Below are positions 6,168-12,263 of a stretch of 13,625 nt of DNA, piece after piece (position 1 is the first letter of the stretch; every line of letters begins with the position of its first letter). The stretch is from DASSKO01 sp035690425 (lineage in GTDB: Bacteria > Actinomycetota > Actinomycetes > Propionibacteriales > Nocardioidaceae). The translations under genes and the position numbers were made by a program. Below the pieces are notes generated by a model. It had not been told where the DNA came from. It made no database searches and worked only from the letters and a program-made list of their open reading frames with translations. The stretch spans positions 1 through 13,625 of the forward strand of contig DASSKO010000015.1 of assembly GCA_035690425.1 (NCBI GenBank), read 5' to 3'.

Positions 6168-7378
6168 GCCCCGGCGACGACGCCTCGGCGACGTCCGGGG
6201 AGCCGGTCGCGGTCGGCGACCTGGTCGCGCTCGAGGCCGGCCCGGTCGCGCACGGCGGGCACGTGGTCGCCCGCGTCCCGGACGGTCCCGCGGCCGGGCA
6301 GGTGGTCTTCGTCCGGCACGCGCTGCCGGGGGAGCGGGTCACCGTGCGGCTCACCGACGTCGGCTCGCGGTTCCTCCGCGGCGACGCGGTCGAGGTGCAC
6401 GAGGCGTCCCCGCACCGCGTCCAGGCGCCGTGCCCGCTGGCCCACCCCGACGGGTGCGGCGGCTGCGACTTCCAGCACGTCACCCTTCCCGAGCAGCGCC
6501 GGCTCAAGGCCGCGGTCGTGCGCGAGCAGCTGCACCGGCTGGCCGGGATCGACCTCGACGTGGAGGTGGAGGCCGTCCCGGTGCCCGGCCGCGACGACGA
6601 CGGCCTGCGCTGGCGCACCCGGATGCAGTACGTCGGCACGCCCGACGGCCGCCGAGGCCTGCGCAAGCACCGCTCCCACGAGGTCGTCGCGGTGGATGAC
6701 TGCCCGATCGCGGCCCCGGACGCGCTGGAGCAGACAACGGTGGTTGAGGAGGGCCGTCAGGGCCCGTCTCGAAACCCCGTCACCGAACGCGTCGAGACCC
6801 GCCACGGCACCCGGGAGTTCTCCGTCGCCGCGGACGGCTTCTGGCAGGTCCACCCCGAGGCGCCCCGGGTGCTGGTGGAGACCGTGCTCGACCAGCTCCG
6901 GCCGCGTCAGGGCGAGCACGTGCTCGACCTCTACGCCGGGGTCGGCCTGTTCTCCGCTTTCCTCGCCGCCGCGGTGGGGGAGTCGGGTTCGATGCTGGCC
7001 GTCGAGGGCGACCGGACGGCGGTGCACCACGGCAAGCGCAACCTCGCGGACCTTCCGCAGGCCACCGTGCTCGCGGCGCACGTCGACCACTGGCGCGGGT
7101 TCGACCGGCTGCGCCGGGAACGGGGCGGCGTCGACCTGGTCGTGCTCGACCCGCCCCGGACCGGCGCCCGCCGCACTGTCGTCGACGCGGTCGCGGACCT
7201 GCGCCCCCGCGCAGTCGCGTACGTCGCCTGCGACCCGGCTGCGCTCGCCCGGGACCTCGCGACGTTCGCGAAGCGCGGCTATCGTCTCGCCGGGCTCCGG
7301 GCCTTCGACCTGTTCCCGATGACGCACCACGTCGAATGCGTCGCATTGCTGACGAAAAACAGCCCTGACCTGCTGTGA
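6164..7378 (+). CDS. TRAM-domain 23S rRNA/tRNA (uracil-C5) methyltransferase, 404 aa
   Basis: This is a SAM-dependent TrmA/RlmC/RlmD-family enzyme making 5-methyluridine in RNA. The order is an N-terminal TRAM RNA-binding domain (about 14-80), then cysteines C90, C98, C101 (CGGCDFQH block) and C180, which match the [4Fe-4S] ligands of E. coli RlmD (RumA). The catalytic domain has DGFWQVHP (224-231), the SAM-binding loop DLYAGVGLFS (255-264), DPPRTG (329-334) and the nucleophile C356 in VACDP. ATG 6164 overlaps the transporter stop as ATGA, so the genes form one operon. Two oddities are present. Residues 192-205 derive from a palindromic repeat inserted in frame, and the last codons after HVECVALL have lower GC and different codons, where a mobile element begins. 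Which uridine is modified is not readable. Confidence 0.92.
   Translation: MSPGDDASATSGEPVAVGDLVALEAGPVAHGGHVVARVPDGPAAGQVVFVRHALPGERVTVRLTDVGSRFLRGDAVEVHEASPHRVQAPCPLAHPDGCGGCDFQHVTLPEQRRLKAAVVREQLHRLAGIDLDVEVEAVPVPGRDDDGLRWRTRMQYVGTPDGRRGLRKHRSHEVVAVDDCPIAAPDALEQTTVVEEGRQGPSRNPVTERVETRHGTREFSVAADGFWQVHPEAPRVLVETVLDQLRPRQGEHVLDLYAGVGLFSAFLAAAVGESGSMLAVEGDRTAVHHGKRNLADLPQATVLAAHVDHWRGFDRLRRERGGVDLVVLDPPRTGARRTVVDAVADLRPRAVAYVACDPAALARDLATFAKRGYRLAGLRAFDLFPMTHHVECVALLTKNSPDLL
6738..6785 (+). repeat. Palindromic (REP-like) repeat inside the methyltransferase gene
   Basis: The stretch reads GGTGGTTGAGGAGGGCC (from 6739), then GTCA, then GGGCCC-GTCTCGAAACCCC. It is an imperfect inverted repeat with a GGGCC/GGCCC core and GGTT...GAG / CTC...AACC outer arms. 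I remember similar elements ending in CTCGAAACC as dispersed repeats in Nocardioidaceae genomes. No second copy is in this window. It adds about 14 residues to a loop before the catalytic domain without breaking the frame. Confidence 0.55.
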
Positions 7379-7385
7379 TGCGGTT

Positions 7386-7405
7386 GGGTCTCTCTGAGCA
7401 GACCC
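7386..7405. terminator. Putative terminator hairpin after the methyltransferase gene
   Basis: GGGTCT (7386-7391) pairs perfectly with AGACCC (7400-7405) across an 8-nt loop, 8 bp after the stop of the + strand operon. There is no T-run after it. The same geometry, short inverted arms around an 8-bp spacer, also fits a tyrosine-recombinase core site. Since an integrase gene lies just beyond, both readings are open. Confidence 0.45.
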
Positions 7406-7422
7406 TCGAAATCCGCCACTAA

Positions 7423-7444
7423 GGCTCACTTTGGGCTCACTTTG
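7423..7444. repeat. Tandem 11-bp direct repeat near the integrase end
   Basis: GGCTCACTTTG occurs twice back to back (7423-7433 and 7434-7444). It lies between the methyltransferase and the integrase gene, where the attachment region of the element should be. Arm-type binding sites of tyrosine integrases are short direct repeats of this size. I found no other copy in the window. Confidence 0.6.
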
Positions 7445-7479
7445 CGGGTAGCGAGCCTGGATTCGGCGCATGAGGCGCA

Positions 7480-7499
7480 CCGAGCGCGGTCCGGCTCGG
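7480..7499. terminator. Weak hairpin downstream of the integrase gene
   Basis: CCGAGC (7480-7485) and GCTCGG (7494-7499) form a 6-bp stem with an 8-nt loop, about 90 bp past the integrase stop. It could end the element's transcript. There is no T-tract, so support is slight. The rest of 7379-7588 shows no gene and no tRNA. Confidence 0.25.
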
Positions 7500-7588
7500 G
7501 ACAGGTCTGAGAGCGCGCGCGGATCGGCCCGTAGACGGTGCGGAGGCGGCCGCAGGTCGTCCAGGCCGACGGTGGTCCTCGATGGCTC

Positions 7589-8833
7589 TCAGCGCCCGAG
7601 CGCCGGGCCGTCGTTGTTCTCGGAGACGGGTGCGAGACGTTCCGTGGCTGCCCGGTAGTCGGGCACGACGAGCTTTCGGTTGATGTAATGCCGCTCGGTG
7701 ACCGTCTTCGAAGTGTGGCCGAGCTGGGTCATGGCGGCCTCAGCGTCGTAAACCTCATCGATCTGGGTAGCCACAGTGCGTCGGAACGAGTGGGGCGTGA
7801 CGCCCTGCAGGACCGTGAGGTCGGCGTAGTCGCCGAGGAGGCGGATGTGGCGCAGGCGCCCCTGGATGTTGGTTGGGTAGTGCCAGGTGCCGTTGCGGGT
7901 GACGAATACTGCGTCGAGATCATTGGGCCGCTGAGCGACCTTCCGGCGCCGCAGCATCACAGCCGCCCAATCGGGGATTGCGATCGGGCGTATAGCTGCG
8001 TCGGATTTGCCGTAGTCGACGCGCTTGCCCTTCGACGTGATTTGGCCGTTGACCATGAGCCACGGGAACCAGCCGTCATCGTCGCCGCGCCCAGGTGGAG
8101 GCGTCAGTTCGATGTCGGACCAGCGCAAGGCCAGCAGCTCACCGATGCGCATGCCTGTGGCGACCAGCATCTCGACGATGTCGGGCAGGTCGACGCTCTT
8201 GGGTCCGTTCCGCTTCTCGGCGTTCGCCCACTCGCGGATGGCGGTACGCACGGCGTCTAGGTCCTTGACCGCGATCGGCTTCTTCTTGTTCCGCGGCACA
8301 GGGACCGACGGGACGGCGGCAGCGGGATTGCCGTTGATCGCCTCGTGAAAGATCGCCATGTTGAAGGCGCGCACAAGAACGCTGCGGATGCGCTTGCGCA
8401 TGTCGGCCGACACCCCGGAGCTGTCCAGTGCGGCCTGAATGATCACGGGCCGAACGTGCCGAAGCTGGTAGGCGCCGAGCGGCTGCTCGGTCTTGTCTCT
8501 GTCCAGGACCCAGCGGACGTGGGAGCGGTAGTACCCCAACGTTTCGGGGCTCGGCCCTCCGTCCGCCTGCTCCATCTTCTTGAACCAGACGTCGAGGAGG
8601 TCCTGGACCGTGTCGTCGGGTGAGAGTGCGCCATCACCGAAGGTTCCGGTGTGCTCGACGAAGAACGCCTTGAGGTTGGCCCTCGCCTTGGTCTTGGTCT
8701 CACCGTTCTTGCGGTATTGACGCACGACACCATCGACGTCGCAGTAGCGGGCGCGCGCCTGCCACGACCCGTTCGCCAGCCTCGTGCAGCTGATCTCGCC
8801 GTAGGTTCCGACCATCAACTTCTGCCTGGGCAT
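7589..8833 (-). CDS. int: Tyrosine recombinase (phage-type integrase), 414 aa
   Basis: This enzyme integrates and excises the mobile element by strand exchange through a covalent 3'-phosphotyrosine. The catalytic set is complete: R229 in ATGMRIGELLALRW, K276, H348 and R351 in HSFRR, H373 in LGHTS and the nucleophile Y383 in ERHYI. The N-terminal part contains an arm-binding type domain (about 10-60) and a SAM-like core-binding domain (about 70-170). Length is normal for actinobacterial integrases. ATG 8833 has AAGGAC 6-7 nt upstream. The gene is last in the - strand operon, 18 bp after the excisionase gene, and convergent with the methyltransferase. GC is about 60% in one line counted, against 70-80% in the chromosomal genes to the left. 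It appears intact and potentially active. Confidence 0.95.
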   Translation of the reverse strand: MPRQKLMVGTYGEISCTRLANGSWQARARYCDVDGVVRQYRKNGETKTKARANLKAFFVEHTGTFGDGALSPDDTVQDLLDVWFKKMEQADGGPSPETLGYYRSHVRWVLDRDKTEQPLGAYQLRHVRPVIIQAALDSSGVSADMRKRIRSVLVRAFNMAIFHEAINGNPAAAVPSVPVPRNKKKPIAVKDLDAVRTAIREWANAEKRNGPKSVDLPDIVEMLVATGMRIGELLALRWSDIELTPPPGRGDDDGWFPWLMVNGQITSKGKRVDYGKSDAAIRPIAIPDWAAVMLRRRKVAQRPNDLDAVFVTRNGTWHYPTNIQGRLRHIRLLGDYADLTVLQGVTPHSFRRTVATQIDEVYDAEAAMTQLGHTSKTVTERHYINRKLVVPDYRAATERLAPVSENNDGPALGR

Positions 8834-8851
8834 CGTTTCGTCCTTCTGCCG

Positions 8852-9193
8852 TCAAGCGATCCCGTCAGGGCTGTTCGCCCGAAGGGCAGGAACCCGGACG
8901 CGGCTGGCCCGGTTGCGAGTCCGGACTGCGCGGGAACGGGGCGTGGGTGTGGATGGCTCCTCCTCGGTGAAGGACTCCATTTGAGTCCCCAACCACCGGT
9001 CGAGCTCTGAAAGGCGGTACTTGAGTCTGCCGCCTGCCTTGACGGCACGTGGGCCGTAGCCGGGGCGGCGCACGCGCCACGTCAGAAGGGTCGCCTTCGG
9101 CACGCCTAGGTAGGCGCAGGCGGCGTCGGTGTTCAGGAACGGGTCGCGAACCATGGGGACGACCACGTCTGATGAGTCAGTGTCGGTGAACAT
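8852..9193 (-). CDS. Excisionase-type winged-helix DNA-binding protein, 113 aa
   Basis: A MerR/AlpA-type winged helix-turn-helix covers residues 19-68 (FLNTDAACAYLGVPKATLLTWR, then GPRAVKAGGRLKYRLSELDRWL). This is the usual layout of actinobacterial excisionases, which bend att DNA and bias the integrase towards excision. A basic tail (about 85-105) may add DNA contacts. I placed the start at ATG 9193 because AGAGGAG lies just upstream; the frame is open 17 codons further without a better site. It sits 18 bp before int, the typical xis-int order. It may also repress the operon, as several such proteins do. Transcription probably comes from upstream genes, since the gap to the 441-aa gene is only 84 bp. 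Confidence 0.85.
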   Translation of the reverse strand: MFTDTDSSDVVVPMVRDPFLNTDAACAYLGVPKATLLTWRVRRPGYGPRAVKAGGRLKYRLSELDRWLGTQMESFTEEEPSTPTPRSRAVRTRNRASRVRVPALRANSPDGIA

Positions 9194-9277
9194 CTGCTCT
9201 CCTCTGATCGGCATCTGACGTCTAGGTGCACGGGCCTTGCCCAACGGGTCTGAGCCTCCTCTGCGGGCGGCTCGGGC

Positions 9278-10603
9278 TCATAGGCCCGGGATGCCCGGAT
9301 CGGGTCGGCGCGTCTCCGGCCGGTGGAGCAATGCAGAGTGCAGGGCCGACCTGCTGCGGCCTGGTGGGGCGCGCGTCGGTTCCATGGACGGGACGAGTCG
9401 GCGCGTCGCGTCGAGCAGATCCTTGCCCCTGGCCCGGCCGAGCGGCATGAACCGCTCGTGTACGGGTGACACCAGTTGCCCGGCATCGGTGACGAGACGG
9501 GGGACTTGTAGCCGGTGGAGGTAGGCGCCGCGGTCGACCCCGGTGTGGACGATCTCGGGAATCCGTTGGTCGATGCCGTCGAAGAGTGTTTGGAAGCCGG
9601 CGGCGACGCGTGGCTCGATGATGGTGTCGGTGGGAAGAGCGCGGAGTCGGGCGACTGCATTGGCGGCCTCGGCGACGGCGGGACCGCCCTTTCCGATCCG
9701 GCCACCGACGTCGCGCAGCTGCTGCTTCAGGAGCGAGTACGACGCCGCGCGGGCGCGCCACATCCCACTCCGACCGGCGTCGGTCCGCTCCACCATCAGG
9801 GCGAGGCGTCGTGACAGCCGCTGCTGCGAGTCGACGATGAGCCGCAGGTTCATCGCGGTTGGAAACGACTTGAGTCGCACGAGGAGGTCGTGTTCGGCCT
9901 GCAGCACCCCGAGAATGCCCTTCTGCGGGCCGATTCGGAGCTCGTGGGTCCGTGGGCGCCATCCCGTGTTGTCGACGCTGTAATCGGGCTGACCGAGGCT
10001 GACGTCGAGCGCGGTCGCGAGCGCCGCCCAGCCGAGCCGCCCCGGCTCGGCGAGTCTTTCCCAGCCGGGGATGTTGAGGTAGCGCTGGTCGAGTACGACG
10101 AGCGCTTGGGTGACCGCTGCGACGTCACCGGCGAGCGCCTGAGCCTGGGGGCTCGTCAGTCGTGCGCCCGCGGCGCCGTTAGTGTCATGCTCAGCCAACG
10201 CTGCGGCCCTGGCGGCCTGCCGCCAGTGCTCGACGACTTCGTTGGGGCTCGGGGTGGTGAGCAGTGCGGTGGTCGCTCGGGGTGACGTGGATGCGTCACG
10301 GGCCAGATGGAGTGCGCGTGCGAGTTCGCCGACCGCCGTATGCGGCTCGCTCGAGGTCTTGAAAGGGTTGGTCGGCGAGGGAAGCGTTGCGCTGAAGACG
10401 AGTGGCTTCGCTGCCATGACGGCTTCGGCGCACCAGCTCAAGATCGTCTGGCGGTACTGCTGGATGACGGTGCCTGCGGCCTCGCGATCAGGGACCGCGC
10501 TGGCGGCTGTCGCGGAGGGATCGCCGAGCCGCTGCACGATACGGTGCTGGCGCAGCAGGGCGGCGAGCTCGGTCCGCATCTGGTCGCCCGTCTCGCCGTA
10601 CAT
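9278..10603 (-). CDS. Uncharacterised 441-aa helical protein of the mobile element
   Basis: I do not recognise a family. The protein is soluble, mostly alpha-helical by composition (long Ala/Leu/Arg/Gln stretches), and basic: about 54 Lys+Arg against 42 Asp+Glu. The most distinctive part is residues 209-265, with DNTGWRPRTHELRIGPQKG and then a helical run ending DSQQRLSRRLALM. The C-terminal 40 residues are Arg/Pro-rich and probably disordered. I see no Walker motif, HUH relaxase motif, nuclease signature or membrane helix. Its ATG (10603) shares its A with the stop of the acidic 99-aa gene (TGATG), so the two are translationally coupled and may work as a complex. It lies just before xis-int and may take part in DNA maintenance or transfer of the element. 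Coding status is supported by length and coupling. Confidence 0.8.
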   Translation of the reverse strand: MYGETGDQMRTELAALLRQHRIVQRLGDPSATAASAVPDREAAGTVIQQYRQTILSWCAEAVMAAKPLVFSATLPSPTNPFKTSSEPHTAVGELARALHLARDASTSPRATTALLTTPSPNEVVEHWRQAARAAALAEHDTNGAAGARLTSPQAQALAGDVAAVTQALVVLDQRYLNIPGWERLAEPGRLGWAALATALDVSLGQPDYSVDNTGWRPRTHELRIGPQKGILGVLQAEHDLLVRLKSFPTAMNLRLIVDSQQRLSRRLALMVERTDAGRSGMWRARAASYSLLKQQLRDVGGRIGKGGPAVAEAANAVARLRALPTDTIIEPRVAAGFQTLFDGIDQRIPEIVHTGVDRGAYLHRLQVPRLVTDAGQLVSPVHERFMPLGRARGKDLLDATRRLVPSMEPTRAPPGRSRSALHSALLHRPETRRPDPGIPGL

Positions 10604-10902
10604 CAGGGCCTGTCCAGAGCTCGCGCTGCCTCGAGCCGCACGAGAAGCAGTTCGAGGTCGAGCGCGTCCATACCGAAGAGGGCCAGGGACTCGATCGCCG
10701 CGGTGGCGGCCACGTAGAGGACGTCGCGGTCCTCGCTGAGCCCGTCGGTGTCGAGGCCGGGGGATGCATCGCCGTGCAGCCAGTCGAGCTCGATTAGCAC
10801 GCGCTCGAACGCGGCGGAGGCGTCGTCATCCACCGCCGCATCGGCGAGAGCGGCGACGAACGACCGGGCCTGCGCCAACGTCAGCGCGTGCTCAAGATCC
10901 AT
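10603..10902 (-). CDS. Acidic 99-aa protein coupled to the 441-aa protein
   Basis: This small protein has about 21 Asp/Glu against 6 Arg and no Lys, so it is strongly negative (about -15). It looks like three or four helices (for example ALTLAQARSFVAALADAA and VLYVAATAAIESLALFGMDALDLELLLVRLEAARAL). I recognise no family. ATG 10902 has AAAGGAG 5 nt upstream, an excellent ribosome site. Longer upstream frames are Arg/Pro-rich and not protein-like. The stop overlaps the start of the basic 441-aa protein. The opposite charges and coupling suggest a partner, chaperone, or inhibitor. A DNA-mimic role is also conceivable. All functional statements are inference. Confidence 0.75.
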   Translation of the reverse strand: MDLEHALTLAQARSFVAALADAAVDDDASAAFERVLIELDWLHGDASPGLDTDGLSEDRDVLYVAATAAIESLALFGMDALDLELLLVRLEAARALDRP

Positions 10903-10934
10903 GAAGACTCCTTTCGCCGTTCTCTCGCAGGTTC

Positions 10935-10959
10935 GGCCCCAGCGACGTCGCTGAGGGCC
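10935..10959. promoter_or_regulatory. Palindrome upstream of the 99-aa gene
   Basis: CAGCGACGTCGCTG (10940-10953) is a perfect 14-bp palindrome. GGCCC and GGGCC extend it to 10935-10959 with a one-base bulge. It lies in the 116-bp gap between the 168-aa and 99-aa genes, starting about 33 bp before the 99-aa start codon. It could be an operator for a dimeric regulator or an mRNA hairpin that tunes read-through within the operon. Confidence 0.45.
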
Positions 10960-11018
10960 AGCGCATGGCCTCGCCTGTGGACGGCGGGCGGGTCCTGGAC
11001 TCCGTGGCGCATTCGCGG

Positions 11019-11525
11019 TCACGCGAGCAGTTGGTGACGGACGATCTCCTCCGCGCGCGAGCGCCGCGAGACATCAGCGTGGACGAACTTCTTGAAGTCG
11101 GCGGCGCGGTCCGTGATCTCTACCTCGCCCGCGACGGCGGTGGCGGGTTCGCCCGGCCAGGTTGTCTGCCGGGTCGGTCGATCACGGTCCAGACGGGTGC
11201 CGCAGATGGCGACCCATTCGCGGAGTCGCTGGCGGCAGTCGGCGAACTCTCGCATCCACGCGACTGGTGCCGAGGGCGAGGCGGTGTCGCCGAAACACGC
11301 GAGGAAGTGGGTGTGCAGTGCCGAAAGTTCCCAGATCAGTTCGTCGTGGCGGTGCCAGTACGGCGGCACGACCGCCGGCGGGAGGCCGAAGGTGCCCTTC
11401 AGCCAGGTCACGAACATGTCGAGGTCGCGCCACTCGATCGCCGCGGTCGCTGCATCGAGCAGGTTCCAGTTGATCGGACCGGGCGGCAGGTCACGGTCGG
11501 TGCCGCACGTCGGCTCGTTCTCCAC
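11019..11525 (-). CDS. Uncharacterised Trp-rich 168-aa protein of the mobile element
   Basis: No family can be named with confidence. The core is residues 50-126: PPYWHRHDELIWELSALHTHFLACF, then APVAWMREFADCRQRLREWV, then GTRLDRDRPTRQTTWPGE. Eight tryptophans (20, 32, 41, 57, 65, 90, 104, 123) and a conserved-looking TRQTTWPGE end suggest a structured domain. I recall similar unnamed proteins on actinobacterial plasmids and integrative elements, perhaps related to DUF4913, but that link is uncertain. The start is GTG 11525 with GGGGG 7 nt upstream, placed 12 bp after the SSB stop, so the two are co-transcribed. C7, C77, C97 and C108 are present without a zinc-site spacing. A role in element DNA processing alongside SSB is plausible but unproven. 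Confidence 0.78.
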   Translation of the reverse strand: MENEPTCGTDRDLPPGPINWNLLDAATAAIEWRDLDMFVTWLKGTFGLPPAVVPPYWHRHDELIWELSALHTHFLACFGDTASPSAPVAWMREFADCRQRLREWVAICGTRLDRDRPTRQTTWPGEPATAVAGEVEITDRAADFKKFVHADVSRRSRAEEIVRHQLLA

Positions 11526-11537
11526 GACGGTGCCCCC

Positions 11538-11957
11538 TTAGAACCCGATCGCCGCGCTCGGCGACTCCTGGGCGGGCGGGGCCGGTGCCGGGGCGAGGCG
11601 GCGACGCTGCACTTCGTACGCGGTCCGGTTGGCGTTGTGCCCGATCTTGCGGGCGACGAACTCCTCCCGGATGGCGCTCGGCTGCCCGGCGCGTTCGACC
11701 TCGTACTCGTGCACGTAGCCGCTGGCGACGAAGCAATCGCCCTTGCGGAAGCGGGCGTACGTCTCACGTGCGGTGCTCTCGAACGCGACCATGTCGTGGA
11801 AGGCTGGGTCGAGCTTGGTGAACTCGCCGTCGGCCTCCTTCCGCCACTGCTCGACGCCGACGCGAAGGCGGCAGCACTCTTTGCCCTCGCTGGTGAAGTG
11901 CAGCTCCGGCGTTGATGCGACGAACCCGACCAGGCTCATCTGGGTGGGGATGGACAT
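11538..11957 (-). CDS. ssb: Single-stranded DNA-binding protein (mobile-element type), 139 aa
   Basis: The OB-fold of the SSB family is recognisable. It starts MSLVGFVASTPELHFTSEGKECCRLRVGVEQWRK (7-40), with W38 at the usual DNA-stacking position, and continues AFHDMVAFESTARETYARFRKGDCFVASGYV (52-82). The protein would coat ssDNA formed during replication or transfer of the element. Two features differ from housekeeping SSB. The tail is short and Ala/Pro-rich, and it ends SAAIGF in place of the acidic DDDIPF-type tip that recruits partner enzymes. The start ATG 11957 has GGGAG 5 nt upstream; an in-frame GTG at 11975 lacks a site. It is the first gene of the six-gene - strand operon, so the operon promoter lies beyond 11957. 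Confidence 0.87.
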   Translation of the reverse strand: MSIPTQMSLVGFVASTPELHFTSEGKECCRLRVGVEQWRKEADGEFTKLDPAFHDMVAFESTARETYARFRKGDCFVASGYVHEYEVERAGQPSAIREEFVARKIGHNANRTAYEVQRRRLAPAPAPPAQESPSAAIGF

Positions 11958-12116
11958 CGTGACTCCCAACGTCACACGGCTCCGAACGGAGTCGCTCTCG
12001 GGAATCAGGTGCGCATCACCAGCCAGCCCCGGTGCACATGCTCGCGGAATGACGGTCCGGCCCAGGATCGTGGACTGTGATGCTGTGTAGGGATGTGCTG
12101 GCAGGCCGTTGATGCT
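11958..12116 (-). promoter_or_regulatory. Leader and probable promoter region of the element operon
   Basis: This stretch precedes ssb, the first gene. GTGAC and GTCAC (11959-11963, 11971-11975) form an inverted repeat whose 7-nt loop holds most of the ssb ribosome site. CTCCG-AA-CGGAG (11980-11991) is a second short inverted repeat and a possible operator half. I found no convincing -35/-10 pair, so the promoter is placed by position only. Confidence 0.4.
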
Positions 12117-12263
12117 CTAGGGCGAGGTCTGGGACTCCCCGGTGCGTAACGGCCAGCGCGCGAAGAACTCCCAGACCGACGACAGGATCACCGCAGGCTT
12201 CACGAGCGGCCCGCGTGCGAGATCCGTGAATATTCCAGGACGAAAGTCCCATTGGTGGTCCAT
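12117..12263 (-). CDS. Possible small protein, 48 aa, unknown
   Basis: An ATG at 12263 opens a frame ending in TAG at 12117-12119: MDHQWDFRPGIFTDLARG, followed by a segment LVKPAVILSSVWEFFARWPL. From about codon 14 nearly all codons end in G or C, as expected for a real gene in this genome, while the first 12 codons do not. The frame stays open about 26 codons upstream of the ATG. There is no good ribosome site, so it may be a fragment of an older, longer gene. I recognise no family. Confidence 0.3.
   Translation of the reverse strand: MDHQWDFRPGIFTDLARGPLVKPAVILSSVWEFFARWPLRTGESQTSP
12126..12177. repeat. Spaced 9-bp inverted repeat
   Basis: GGTCTGGGA (12126-12134) is exactly complementary to TCCCAGACC (12169-12177), with 34 bp between. 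It lies in the low-GC region to the right of the element operon. It could be a hairpin terminator for something coming from the right, a regulator site, or part of the element's right end. Confidence 0.4.

Noticed and set aside
7379..7588. A tRNA gene as integration target
   Set aside because: No T-loop, anticodon-arm or acceptor pairing was found on either strand here or in 11976-12521.
9222..9281. 19-codon frame overlapping the stop of the 441-aa gene (ATGA)
   Set aside because: The peptide is Arg/Pro-rich with no clear character; the overlap alone is weak evidence.
9278..10902. Classical toxin-antitoxin pair
   Set aside because: Order and coupling fit, but a 441-residue second protein without any known toxin fold does not; no evidence beyond charge and overlap.
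10965..11915. 316-codon + strand frame across the 168-aa gene and ssb
   Set aside because: Shadow composition, no ribosome site, and it opposes two genes with good starts and a recognisable SSB fold.
7369..12083. CTGTGATGC shared near the methyltransferase stop and near 12075 as att repeat
   Set aside because: A single 9-bp match without extension on either side; not above chance.
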